A stretch of DNA of 64,000 bases from Georgenia soli. GTDB taxonomy: Bacteria; Actinomycetota; Actinomycetes; Actinomycetales; Actinomycetaceae. Numbering within the stretch: position 1 is the first letter of the stretch; every line of letters begins with the position of its first letter. This document shows, one piece after another, positions 43,375 to 50,469 of the stretch. The stretch spans positions 1,116,001 to 1,180,000 of the forward strand of contig NZ_PDJI01000004.1 in the NCBI RefSeq assembly GCF_002563695.1. The letters run 5' to 3'. The notes under the pieces were generated by a model. That model saw only the letters and a program-made list of their open reading frames with translations, did not search any database and was not told the origin of the DNA. A program made the position numbers and the translations under genes.

Positions 43375-44241
43375 TCACCACGGCACGCAGGTGAGCTCGC
43401 TGTAGAGGTAGTCGATCTGGTCCGGGCGCAGCGTCGGGCTGCGGAACATCTTGGGCCGCGCCCTCCTCAGCGGGACCGAGGCGGCCGGCCGGTAGCCGAG
43501 GACCCGCCGCTCGGCGAGCGTCAGGGCGGCGCCCTGGGTGAGCAGGTGCGCGAAGACGTGCCGGTCGGCGTCTCGGAAGACCTCCCGGTCGCCGACGTGG
43601 AGGATCGAGGCGAACAGCGGCAGGTTCTTGCGCCGGTCCCGGCGGAAGATGACGTGGCAGGGCCGGCCGTCCCTGACGACGACGAGGTGGCGGGCCGCCG
43701 CGGCGCCGGCGTGGTCGCGGTAGATCTGCAGGGCCCGCCCGGTGAGCGTGGCCTCGATGTCCGCCCGCCGGGTCAGCAGCCGCACCGTGCGCGACGGCGG
43801 CCAGGGCAGGTTGGGGACGAGGTCGGTGGTGGTGTCCAGCGTCGTGAACTTCAGCCGGGTGTTGACCTCGACGACGTTTCCGCTCGGGGAGAGGTCCGTG
43901 AAGTGGTACCCCTGCTGGCGCAGCGCGGCCCGCAGCAGTCGCAGCCCGTGCACCCGGTGCTCGTCCGCGACGCACCACGCCGCGAGGTTGCAGAACCGTT
44001 CCGTCCGGCCCTCGATGAGCCGCTCCGAGTAGAAGGCGAGGTACGCCCCGACGATCTCGTCGCCCGCCCGCAGGAGGAACCCGTGGTTGGGCCGGTCCTT
44101 GACGGACCAGGGCGGCACGAGCGCATCGGCCCACGCGCGGGCGTCCAGCCGGGGGTTGAGGTGGGCGTGCAGGAACCGACCCACCGCGGCCACGTCCGCC
44201 GCCTGGATGGGGCCCAGCTCCACAGGTGGACCGACCGGCAT
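43375..44241 (-). CDS. GNAT-fold N-acyltransferase-like protein
   Basis: A 288-residue protein with an N-terminal GNAT-like half: ELGPIQAADVAAVGRFLHAH, GFLLRAGDEIVGAYLAFYSE and WCVADEHRVHGLRLLRAALR. The second half (RHLVVVRDGRPCHVIFRRDR) looks like a degenerate second GNAT copy. It may transfer the group loaded on the carrier protein of this operon to a sugar. It is the first gene of the unit. A TACCTT six bases before the ATG suggests leaderless transcription. FemAB-like proteins hold the same position in exosortase-type clusters, but this is not a clear FemAB. Confidence 0.75.
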   Translation of the reverse strand: MPVGPPVELGPIQAADVAAVGRFLHAHLNPRLDARAWADALVPPWSVKDRPNHGFLLRAGDEIVGAYLAFYSERLIEGRTERFCNLAAWCVADEHRVHGLRLLRAALRQQGYHFTDLSPSGNVVEVNTRLKFTTLDTTTDLVPNLPWPPSRTVRLLTRRADIEATLTGRALQIYRDHAGAAAARHLVVVRDGRPCHVIFRRDRRKNLPLFASILHVGDREVFRDADRHVFAHLLTQGAALTLAERRVLGYRPAASVPLRRARPKMFRSPTLRPDQIDYLYSELTCVPW

Positions 44242-44247
44242 GCGGCC

Positions 44248-44253
44248 AAGGTA
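44248..44253 (-). promoter_or_regulatory. Leaderless -10 box (TACCTT) of the GNAT-ligase operon
   Basis: On the minus strand TACCTT ends six bases before the ATG at 44241 and no ribosome binding site is present. Confidence 0.45.
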
Positions 44254-44360
44254 CGGCGCGCACCGGCCCGCCCGTGGGGAAACGGCGGCCCGTCGTCCGG
44301 CCGCCCGGCCCGACGACGACGGAGCTCGTCCGCCGCGCGCTGCGGCGTCCCGCGCTCACG

Positions 44361-45329
44361 TCAGAGCGGGTCGCCAGTGTCGTCCCAGACGTTGCCGCTG
44401 AGGAGGCTGATCCCCTCGTCGCCGTCGTCCGTGGTGATCGGCCCCCACGCGGCGTGGCCGCCGGGGGGCGCCCCGTAGAAGCGGTTGTCGACGATGCGGA
44501 TGTCGTCCAGCACGTTGGAGTCGACGGCCGTGGCGTAGAGGGTGTAGCTGCCGCCGCCGAGCCAGTTGCCACGGATCTCGACGTTCTCGATGTCGCTCCA
44601 GTGGGCGGTGATGTTGATGGCGCCGGTGTCCTCGAGCCAGTTCCCGTCCGGGTCGGTCAGAACGATGTTGTTGCCCCACAGGTTCGAGTCGCTGCCGTAG
44701 TAGATCTCGACGCCGTCGAAGTGGGGGTCGTCCGCCTCCGGCAGCCCCCGGAACCCCTCGATGAAGTTCGCCTGCACCACCGTCCCGCCGCCCATGGTGA
44801 TGGCGTTCTCGAAGCCGTGGATGTGGTTGCCGCAGACCACCGCGTCCTGCGCCGCGATCGCGACGTAGCCGCCGTCGTCGGTGCGGATCTCGTTGTGGAG
44901 GATCTTCGTCCCCGTCACGCCTTCCTCGTAGGTGATCCCGTACCAGTCGGTCACGGTGATCCGGCTGTTCTGGATGGTCACGTCGTCGGCCGCGACGACG
45001 ACCCCGCCGGTGATGTCCATGGCGTCGACCACCTCGCCGGGGATGTCGAGCACCAGGCTGCCCGACTTCCGCAGCCTCGTGCCCTCCGGGACCCCGGTGT
45101 TCTCCGCCGTCGGCCTGGCGTCGGGGAGGGCGGGGAACTCCTCGCAGAACCCGGACCCGGGGGTGTCGGCCGGGGGGCGGGGCATCGGGACGTTCACGAC
45201 GGGGGTGCAGGCGGCGAGCCCGGCGGCGAGGGCGGCGGCGCACACGGCGGGCACGGCGCGCCGCGTCCGGCGGCGGGCACGGCCCGCGCGGTCATGGCTG
45301 GCACGGGCACGGGTGACGAGCACTCCCAC
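44361..45329 (-). CDS. Parallel beta-helix lipoprotein
   Basis: A 322-residue secreted lipoprotein. After a basic N-terminus, VPAVCAAALAAGLAAC forms a lipoprotein signal with lipobox LAAC. The body is a right-handed beta-helix with short coils: DVTIQNSRITVTDWYGITYE, GTKILHNEIRTDDGGYVAIA, VVCGNHIHGFENAITMGGG and NVEIRGNWLGGGSYTLYA. It may bind or cleave the exported polymer at the cell surface. The start is the GTG at 45329, preceded by AAGGAG at six bases; the longer frame to 45611 lacks support. It faces away from the TupA-like gene. Confidence 0.82.
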   Translation of the reverse strand: MGVLVTRARASHDRAGRARRRTRRAVPAVCAAALAAGLAACTPVVNVPMPRPPADTPGSGFCEEFPALPDARPTAENTGVPEGTRLRKSGSLVLDIPGEVVDAMDITGGVVVAADDVTIQNSRITVTDWYGITYEEGVTGTKILHNEIRTDDGGYVAIAAQDAVVCGNHIHGFENAITMGGGTVVQANFIEGFRGLPEADDPHFDGVEIYYGSDSNLWGNNIVLTDPDGNWLEDTGAINITAHWSDIENVEIRGNWLGGGSYTLYATAVDSNVLDDIRIVDNRFYGAPPGGHAAWGPITTDDGDEGISLLSGNVWDDTGDPL

Positions 45330-45609
45330 CTGGCGCTCCTTCCTGCACGACGGCGGTGCCACCGCATCGCCGGCCGAGCGTTCCTTCGCGTTGTGCGTCC
45401 CGCGACGGTGAGGGCCGCCGGGCGGGCCACGGTGACGGGCCGGGCCGTGCGCCCCAGTCTGCCGTCGGGCGCGAGGTGCCCGTGGGCGAACGGCGGGGCG
45501 GGCCGCGACAACCGGGCGGCGGCGTCCCCAAAACGGCCTGGCACCGCGGTGAGCCTGCCTATCCTGCCTGCAACCCGGCCGTCGGAGGCCGGCCCACGAA
45601 GGAGCGGGC

Positions 45610-46665
45610 ATGGGTGCTCACGACGGCTCGGCCGGAAGCACAACGGACGTCGCCTCGCAGGCGGGCGGGGCCGCTCCGCCGCCGGAGACCTCCATGCCGG
45701 CCCCGCCGCCGCGGACCTCCATGGCCACCGAGCCGGGGTTCGCCGAGCGGGTCCGCATGCGGGCGGTCGGCATGTACCGGAACGCGACCACCGCGCGCCT
45801 CCGGCAGCCGTCGTTCACGTACAAGAGCCGGGAGGCCGCGCGGGTCCGGCGCCTCATGCGCGAGCTCGGCGTGAAGGACCCCGCGTTCGAGGTGGACGGC
45901 AAGGACGATCTGCACGCCTGGGCCCGAAGCTTCGGCGTGCGCACCCCGCGCCTGCTCGCCGTCCACGAGCACGTGCGGGAGATCGACTGGTCCGCGCTCC
46001 CCGACCGGTTCGTCCTCAAGCCGACCCGCGGCGCGTCCAGCGCCGGCGTCCTTCTGCTCACCCGCCGGGGAGGCGATTGGCTCGACCTCGTCACGGGGCG
46101 CGACCTGACCGAGCAGGGCGTCGTCACGGAGCTGGAGTCCCTCGCCGCACGCAAGGAGGTGTCCGCCGCGGTCCTCCTGGAGGAGCTGATCGAGGATCCC
46201 CGCTTCCCGGGCGCCCAGCCCCCGGACTACAAGGTCTCGACGTTCTTCGGGCGCATCGGCTTCATCGAGGCGAAGTCGCACGGGTACGCGGACGGCAGGC
46301 CGGTGGCCCGGTGGCGCGTGTTCGGCCCGGACTGGACCGACCTGGGGAACGGTTTCAACGACGAGCAGGACCACACCATCCCTCCGCCGCTCCACGCCGA
46401 GGAGCTCCTCGAGGTGGCCGCGCGCGTCAGCGCGGCCATCCCGCGCCCGTACCTGCGCGTGGACATGCTCGACAGCGCGGACGGCCCGGTGCTCGGGGAG
46501 ATCACGCCCGAGCCGGGCAACGATCCTGTCGCCCGCTCCGGGCTGGACCGTCCTCTCGGAGAGCTCTGGGAGGACGCCGAGGCCCGGCTGAAGGTCAGGG
46601 CCGCGCGCGCCGGGTTCCTCTCGCCGGCGCACGAGCCGCTGCCCGAGGGACTGGTGGGTCGCTGA
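45610..46665 (+). CDS. TupA-like ATP-grasp protein
   Basis: A 351-residue ATP-grasp enzyme of the TupA (teichuronopeptide biosynthesis) type, a family thought to ligate amino acids or peptides to a uronic acid polymer. Landmarks are SFTYKSREAARVRRLMRELG, WARSFGVRTPRLLAVHEH, the ATP-binding DRFVLKPTRGASSAGVLLL, VLLEELIEDP, YKVSTFFGRIGFIEAKSH and the metal-binding end YLRVDMLDSADGPVLGEITP. Residues 1-45 are Pro/Ala-rich. The ATG follows GAAGGAG. It is the enzyme most likely to amidate ManNAcA or another uronate of the local polysaccharide. Confidence 0.85.
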   Translation: MGAHDGSAGSTTDVASQAGGAAPPPETSMPAPPPRTSMATEPGFAERVRMRAVGMYRNATTARLRQPSFTYKSREAARVRRLMRELGVKDPAFEVDGKDDLHAWARSFGVRTPRLLAVHEHVREIDWSALPDRFVLKPTRGASSAGVLLLTRRGGDWLDLVTGRDLTEQGVVTELESLAARKEVSAAVLLEELIEDPRFPGAQPPDYKVSTFFGRIGFIEAKSHGYADGRPVARWRVFGPDWTDLGNGFNDEQDHTIPPPLHAEELLEVAARVSAAIPRPYLRVDMLDSADGPVLGEITPEPGNDPVARSGLDRPLGELWEDAEARLKVRAARAGFLSPAHEPLPEGLVGR

Positions 46666-46686
46666 GGGTCGGGCGGCGGCGCCGCC

Positions 46687-46789
46687 CGGTGGGCGGCCTT
46701 GCCCCGTGGGGGGCCTTGCCCGGTGGGCGGCCTTGCCCCGTGGGGGGCCTTGGCCCGTGGGCGGGCCTTGCCCCGTGGGCGGGCTACCG
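46687..46789. repeat. Minisatellite of about six 17-bp units
   Basis: Units begin at 46687, 46704, 46721 and 46738, followed by two slightly longer degenerate ones. The consensus is C-[CG]-GTGGG-[CG]-GGCCTTGCC, with units alternating GGGCGG and GGGGGG. The array fills the gap between two convergent genes. Confidence 0.9.
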
Positions 46790-46806
46790 CCCGATGGGCA
46801 GGCCCC

Positions 46807-47820
46807 TCACCGGCCGGTGGCGAACCGCCCGAGGTGGACCGCCGTCCGCAGTGCCCGTACGTAGCTGAAGGCGGCGGCGTAGCGCACCTTGTCGGCCGCC
46901 CGTGCAGGAGCCGGCCGCGACCCGTCCCACACCCGCAACCAGATCGTCACGCCGCCGCGGGCCTCGTTCACGGCGCGGCCGAGCGCGTGCCGGCGCCCCT
47001 GGTGGGCGTTGCGGTCCGCGATGCCGTTGGCCACCCGCAGCGTCTTGCGCCCCAGCTCCTGCCAGGTGCTGCGGGCCGGGTGGTTCACCACGGTGTCGTC
47101 GTCGTAGACCAGGCGGGCGCCGGAACGGCCCAGCCGGGTGCCGAAGTCGAGGTCGCCCCCGGACTGCAGGCTCGCGTCGAACGGGCCGACCCGGGCGAGG
47201 GTGGCGGCGTCGACGAAGAGGTTCGCCGTGGCCGCGAACGACCACTCCTCCACGTACTTGCGCTGCTGGAACTCGTTGTACGCCTCGAAGTGCTCGGGCC
47301 CGGACCGCGGCCGCGGTCCGTGGTCGAAGAAGATCCGGATGGCGCCGCCCACGGCGTCGGGCCGAGGGTCCGCCCGCAGCGCCGCGACACCCCGGCTGAG
47401 CCAGTCGGGCGCGGGCAGGCAGTCGCTGTCCGTGAAGGCGACGACGGAGCCGCGCACCAGCGGCAGCGCCGTGTTCCGTGCCGCGTACGACCCGCGGCGC
47501 TCCTCGTGGAGCAGCTGGAATCGTTCGTCGTCGGGCATGGCCGCGGACTGGTCCTGGTCGGAGTTGTTGTCCACGACGAGCACCTCGTACCGGTCGGCCG
47601 GGTAGTCCTGGGCCGCGAGCGCGTCCAGGCACAGCCGCAGCCGGTCGACGTCGTTGTACACGGGGATCACCACCGACACGAACGGCCGGTCGTGGCGGGG
47701 CTCGTGCTCCGTCCCGACGGCGGGCGCGGGGCTCTCCGTGCCGACCGCGGTCGCAGGGCTCTGCGTCCCGACGGCGGTCGCGGGGCTCTGCGTCCCGACC
47801 GCGCCTGCGTGCTCGTTCAT
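46807..47820 (-). CDS. Glycosyltransferase family 2 protein
   Basis: A 337-residue GT-A enzyme. The nucleotide-binding start is FVSVVIPVYNDVDRLRLCLD, the metal-binding DxD is in VVAFTDSDCLPAPDWL, and the acceptor region has QSGGDLDFGTRLGRSG. No membrane helix is obvious. Residues 8-34 are three imperfect copies of a nine-residue unit (VGTQSPATA) encoded by a 27-bp tandem repeat. The ATG overlaps the stop of the multidomain gene (ATGA), so the pair is co-translated. Donor and acceptor are unknown. Confidence 0.9.
   Translation of the reverse strand: MNEHAGAVGTQSPATAVGTQSPATAVGTESPAPAVGTEHEPRHDRPFVSVVIPVYNDVDRLRLCLDALAAQDYPADRYEVLVVDNNSDQDQSAAMPDDERFQLLHEERRGSYAARNTALPLVRGSVVAFTDSDCLPAPDWLSRGVAALRADPRPDAVGGAIRIFFDHGPRPRSGPEHFEAYNEFQQRKYVEEWSFAATANLFVDAATLARVGPFDASLQSGGDLDFGTRLGRSGARLVYDDDTVVNHPARSTWQELGRKTLRVANGIADRNAHQGRRHALGRAVNEARGGVTIWLRVWDGSRPAPARAADKVRYAAAFSYVRALRTAVHLGRFATGR
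47707..47810 (-). repeat. 27-bp tandem repeat in the 5' end of a glycosyltransferase gene
   Basis: Three full units (47707-47733, 47734-47760, 47761-47787) and a partial fourth encode the N-terminal VGTQSPATA repeats. Confidence 0.88.
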
Positions 47821-50252
47821 GCCTTGATCCCTTCGGTGCGGACCCCCGGACCTGCGATGTCGAGCTGCTGCTGCCTCGTCGTCCCCGCCCGCACCAGCAC
47901 GAGCGCGCGCCGGCGCGCCCACTGCCGCTGGTGGCGCCCGAGGAACCGACGGGTCCGGCGCGCCAGGCCGAGTCCCTCGTCGACGGCGGAGCGCGCGACC
48001 CGCCGCGGCGTGCCCGCGACCCAGCGCAGGCGGTACAGCGTCCGCCTGCCGTGCTGCAGCCACACCGGGTCCTCGAGCAGCGCGTCGAGGCTCAGCCCCA
48101 CGAAGGGGTACCACCGCGCGGCGTACGAGATCTCCCCGTAAGGCACGTCTCCGTCGAAGTCCTCGGGCACCCCGGCGAAGGCGTAGATGGACGGGAACTC
48201 GGGCGGCTCGCCGTCGTAGCGGTGGTAGAACTCCAGGTCCACCACCTTCAGGCCGTGCTCGGGGTCGAGGAGGAAGTTCTGGGGCTTGGCGTCGATGAGG
48301 TCGGCCCCGCGGGCGTGGACCTGACGCAGGACCTCGACCATCTGCCGGGCGTGCCGCAGCGGCACCAGGGAGCCGTCGGGACGGTCCGGGATCCGCAGGA
48401 CGTTGCGGTAGTACGGCAGGGAGAACCAGTTCTCGCCGGTGGCGAGCAGGCGGGGCACGGCGGGCACGTGGGCCCCGAGCTCGCGCAGGGCCCGGACCTC
48501 CCGCTCGAGGTGACGCACAGCGTGGGCGCCGAAGGTCTTGCGGACCTCCTGCCCCCCGCCGTTGTCGACCAGCTCCACCTTCGCCCGCCTGCCACGGCTG
48601 AGCACCGACACCACGGGCACCGTCGTCCGGTAGGCGTCCTTGCGCCCGCGCACGACGGCGGCCAGCTCCTCGAGCCGGTGCGGCAGCGCGGCCGCGAGGT
48701 ACTCCCAGGCCTCGTCCTCGTCGTCGGAGGAGTGCACCGGGTTGAACGCCTCCCGCTCGCCGACAGCCGCGAGGACATGGTCGCGCAGCACGTTCTTGGC
48801 CAGCAGGACGTCGGAGTTCGTCAGCCTCGGGTACCGGGCAGCCACCACCGGGTCGGGCGGGCGGGGCCCGTAGTGCAGGGCGACGACGGCGCGCACCGGC
48901 TCGCCGCCGCTGACCGCGAACGGGCCGCGCCCCCAGTTCCCGCCGCGCACCGCGCGGGTGCACCGGGCGCGGGCGGCGGGGTCGAGCGCGTCCGCGGCCA
49001 GCACCTCGAACTCCAGGCCGGCCAGCACCGAGAGCACGTCGGCCGTCCCCAGCACCGACTCGGCGCGCTCGCGCACGAAGAAGACGGCCAGCTCGGGGAG
49101 CTCTGCCTCCGCGGCGTTCTCGTGGCGGCCGTGATCGTGGCCGCCGGTCTCGTGGGCGCCGTGCTCGTGGCTGCCGATCTCCTCCCCGCCGCTCTCCGGC
49201 GAGGCGCTCCCGTGCCGGAGACGACGGCGCAGCCACGCGTTGTCCTCCGCCAGCCGGCGCAGGGTGTCGGGCGAGGGTTTCCAGCCCACGCGCTGCAGGT
49301 GGGCGTCGACCCCCTCGAGCGTGAGGTCGAGGTCCACGTGCTGCGCAGCGGCCACCCGGCCCAGCGCCGAGACGTAGTCGTGCTCCGGGTCCGCCGCGGT
49401 CGCGGTGAGCCTGGACGGCAGTCCCGAGCGCTCCCCCTTGTGGTACGCGGCGTGGTACGCGAGCGAGGCGAGGTGGTCCCCGGGGGCGGGCACCCGGTAG
49501 CCGCTGGCGTGGACGGTCGCCCGGTCGAGCAGGCCGCGGGCGAGGTCGGGCGGGTAGTAGGCGACGCCGCGGAAGTCCGAGCCCGGCAGGCCGGACTCGC
49601 TGTACAGGTCGACCGGGATGGTGCCCGGCTCGCGGGCGAGGACGGCGCGGAAGGTCTCGAGGTCGTCGTCGGCCACGAGCATGTCCAGGTCCTCACCGGG
49701 GGCGAGGTCGGGCAGGGCCTCGAACCAGCGCAGCACGGCGTAGTGCACGCCGGCGTCGTCCAGGAGCCGGGGCAGGCCCGCCACGCCGACGACCTCGGAG
49801 AGGTAGCACCGGGTCCGGGGCCGCGGCGGCGTCGTCAGCTCGACGACGTCGAAGTCGGCGCCACCGCAGCGGTGCCGGCCGAGGTCGGTGGCGTCACCGG
49901 TCAGCCGGGCGGCGAGCCGGGCGGCGCGCAGCTCCGCCCGCGCACCGGGGGTGACCTCGACCGCGACGTACCGGGCGGACAGGTCGCGCACCGCCCAGGC
50001 GAGCCGGACGTACGGCTCGCGCAGGACCAGCACGTCGGTGGAGCAGCGCTGCGCGACCTCGGGGCCCGCCAGCGGGTGCAGGCGGTCCTCCCGGCCCGGC
50101 GACCGCCGTCGGACGTCCTCGAGGGAGCCGGGCTCGACGAGGCCGAGGTAGCGGCGGAACCCGGCCGCGGCGAGCGCCTCGGCCAGGCGGGGCGAGGACG
50201 CGCCCAGCTCGAGGACGCGGGTGTCCTCGGAGAACAGCGCCGTCAGCTCCAT
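47817..50252 (-). CDS. 811-residue multidomain protein: Rossmann, nucleotidyltransferase-like, NDPK-like and kinase-like domains
   Basis: I do not know a described protein of this build. Residues 1-148 resemble a Rossmann methyltransferase (TRVLELGASSPRLAEALAAA). Residues 150-345 look like a nucleotidyltransferase-type domain with GEDLDMLVADDDL (Asp188, Asp190). A His-rich linker follows at 361-377. Residues 386-525 resemble nucleoside diphosphate kinase; the segment NPVHSSDDEDEA aligns with its NxxHGSDS active site (His507). Residues 550-760 resemble an aminoglycoside/Kdo-kinase-type fold: Lys572 in EVRKTF, HARGADLIDAKPQNFLLD (Asp654, Asn659) and VVDLEF (Asp672). It is probably a sugar- or polymer-modifying phosphotransferase. 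The ATG appears leaderless, and the stop overlaps the GT2 start. Confidence 0.7.
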   Translation of the reverse strand: MELTALFSEDTRVLELGASSPRLAEALAAAGFRRYLGLVEPGSLEDVRRRSPGREDRLHPLAGPEVAQRCSTDVLVLREPYVRLAWAVRDLSARYVAVEVTPGARAELRAARLAARLTGDATDLGRHRCGGADFDVVELTTPPRPRTRCYLSEVVGVAGLPRLLDDAGVHYAVLRWFEALPDLAPGEDLDMLVADDDLETFRAVLAREPGTIPVDLYSESGLPGSDFRGVAYYPPDLARGLLDRATVHASGYRVPAPGDHLASLAYHAAYHKGERSGLPSRLTATAADPEHDYVSALGRVAAAQHVDLDLTLEGVDAHLQRVGWKPSPDTLRRLAEDNAWLRRRLRHGSASPESGGEEIGSHEHGAHETGGHDHGRHENAAEAELPELAVFFVRERAESVLGTADVLSVLAGLEFEVLAADALDPAARARCTRAVRGGNWGRGPFAVSGGEPVRAVVALHYGPRPPDPVVAARYPRLTNSDVLLAKNVLRDHVLAAVGEREAFNPVHSSDDEDEAWEYLAAALPHRLEELAAVVRGRKDAYRTTVPVVSVLSRGRRAKVELVDNGGGQEVRKTFGAHAVRHLEREVRALRELGAHVPAVPRLLATGENWFSLPYYRNVLRIPDRPDGSLVPLRHARQMVEVLRQVHARGADLIDAKPQNFLLDPEHGLKVVDLEFYHRYDGEPPEFPSIYAFAGVPEDFDGDVPYGEISYAARWYPFVGLSLDALLEDPVWLQHGRRTLYRLRWVAGTPRRVARSAVDEGLGLARRTRRFLGRHQRQWARRRALVLVRAGTTRQQQLDIAGPGVRTEGIKA

Positions 50253-50259
50253 GCCCGGA

Positions 50260-50265
50260 ACTGTA
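50260..50265 (-). promoter_or_regulatory. Leaderless -10 box (TACAGT) of the multidomain gene
   Basis: On the minus strand TACAGT ends seven bases before the ATG at 50252 and there is no purine-rich ribosome binding site. Confidence 0.5.
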
Positions 50266-50469
50266 GGTGCGGGCGCCGGGACGAAACCGGGCTTTGCCCA
50301 CCTGATTTCGTCTCCGGTCGGCCGCTCGGTTCGCCCTCACCGGACGGACGTGCGGGCTACGCTCCGTGGGCAGCCGGACGCTCCGCACCGCCGCGGGGGC
50401 GTCCGTTCCCGCTCGTCAGCGCGTCCGCACAACGGGGCGCCGGCACCGCCGCAGGGCCTGGAGGAAGCC

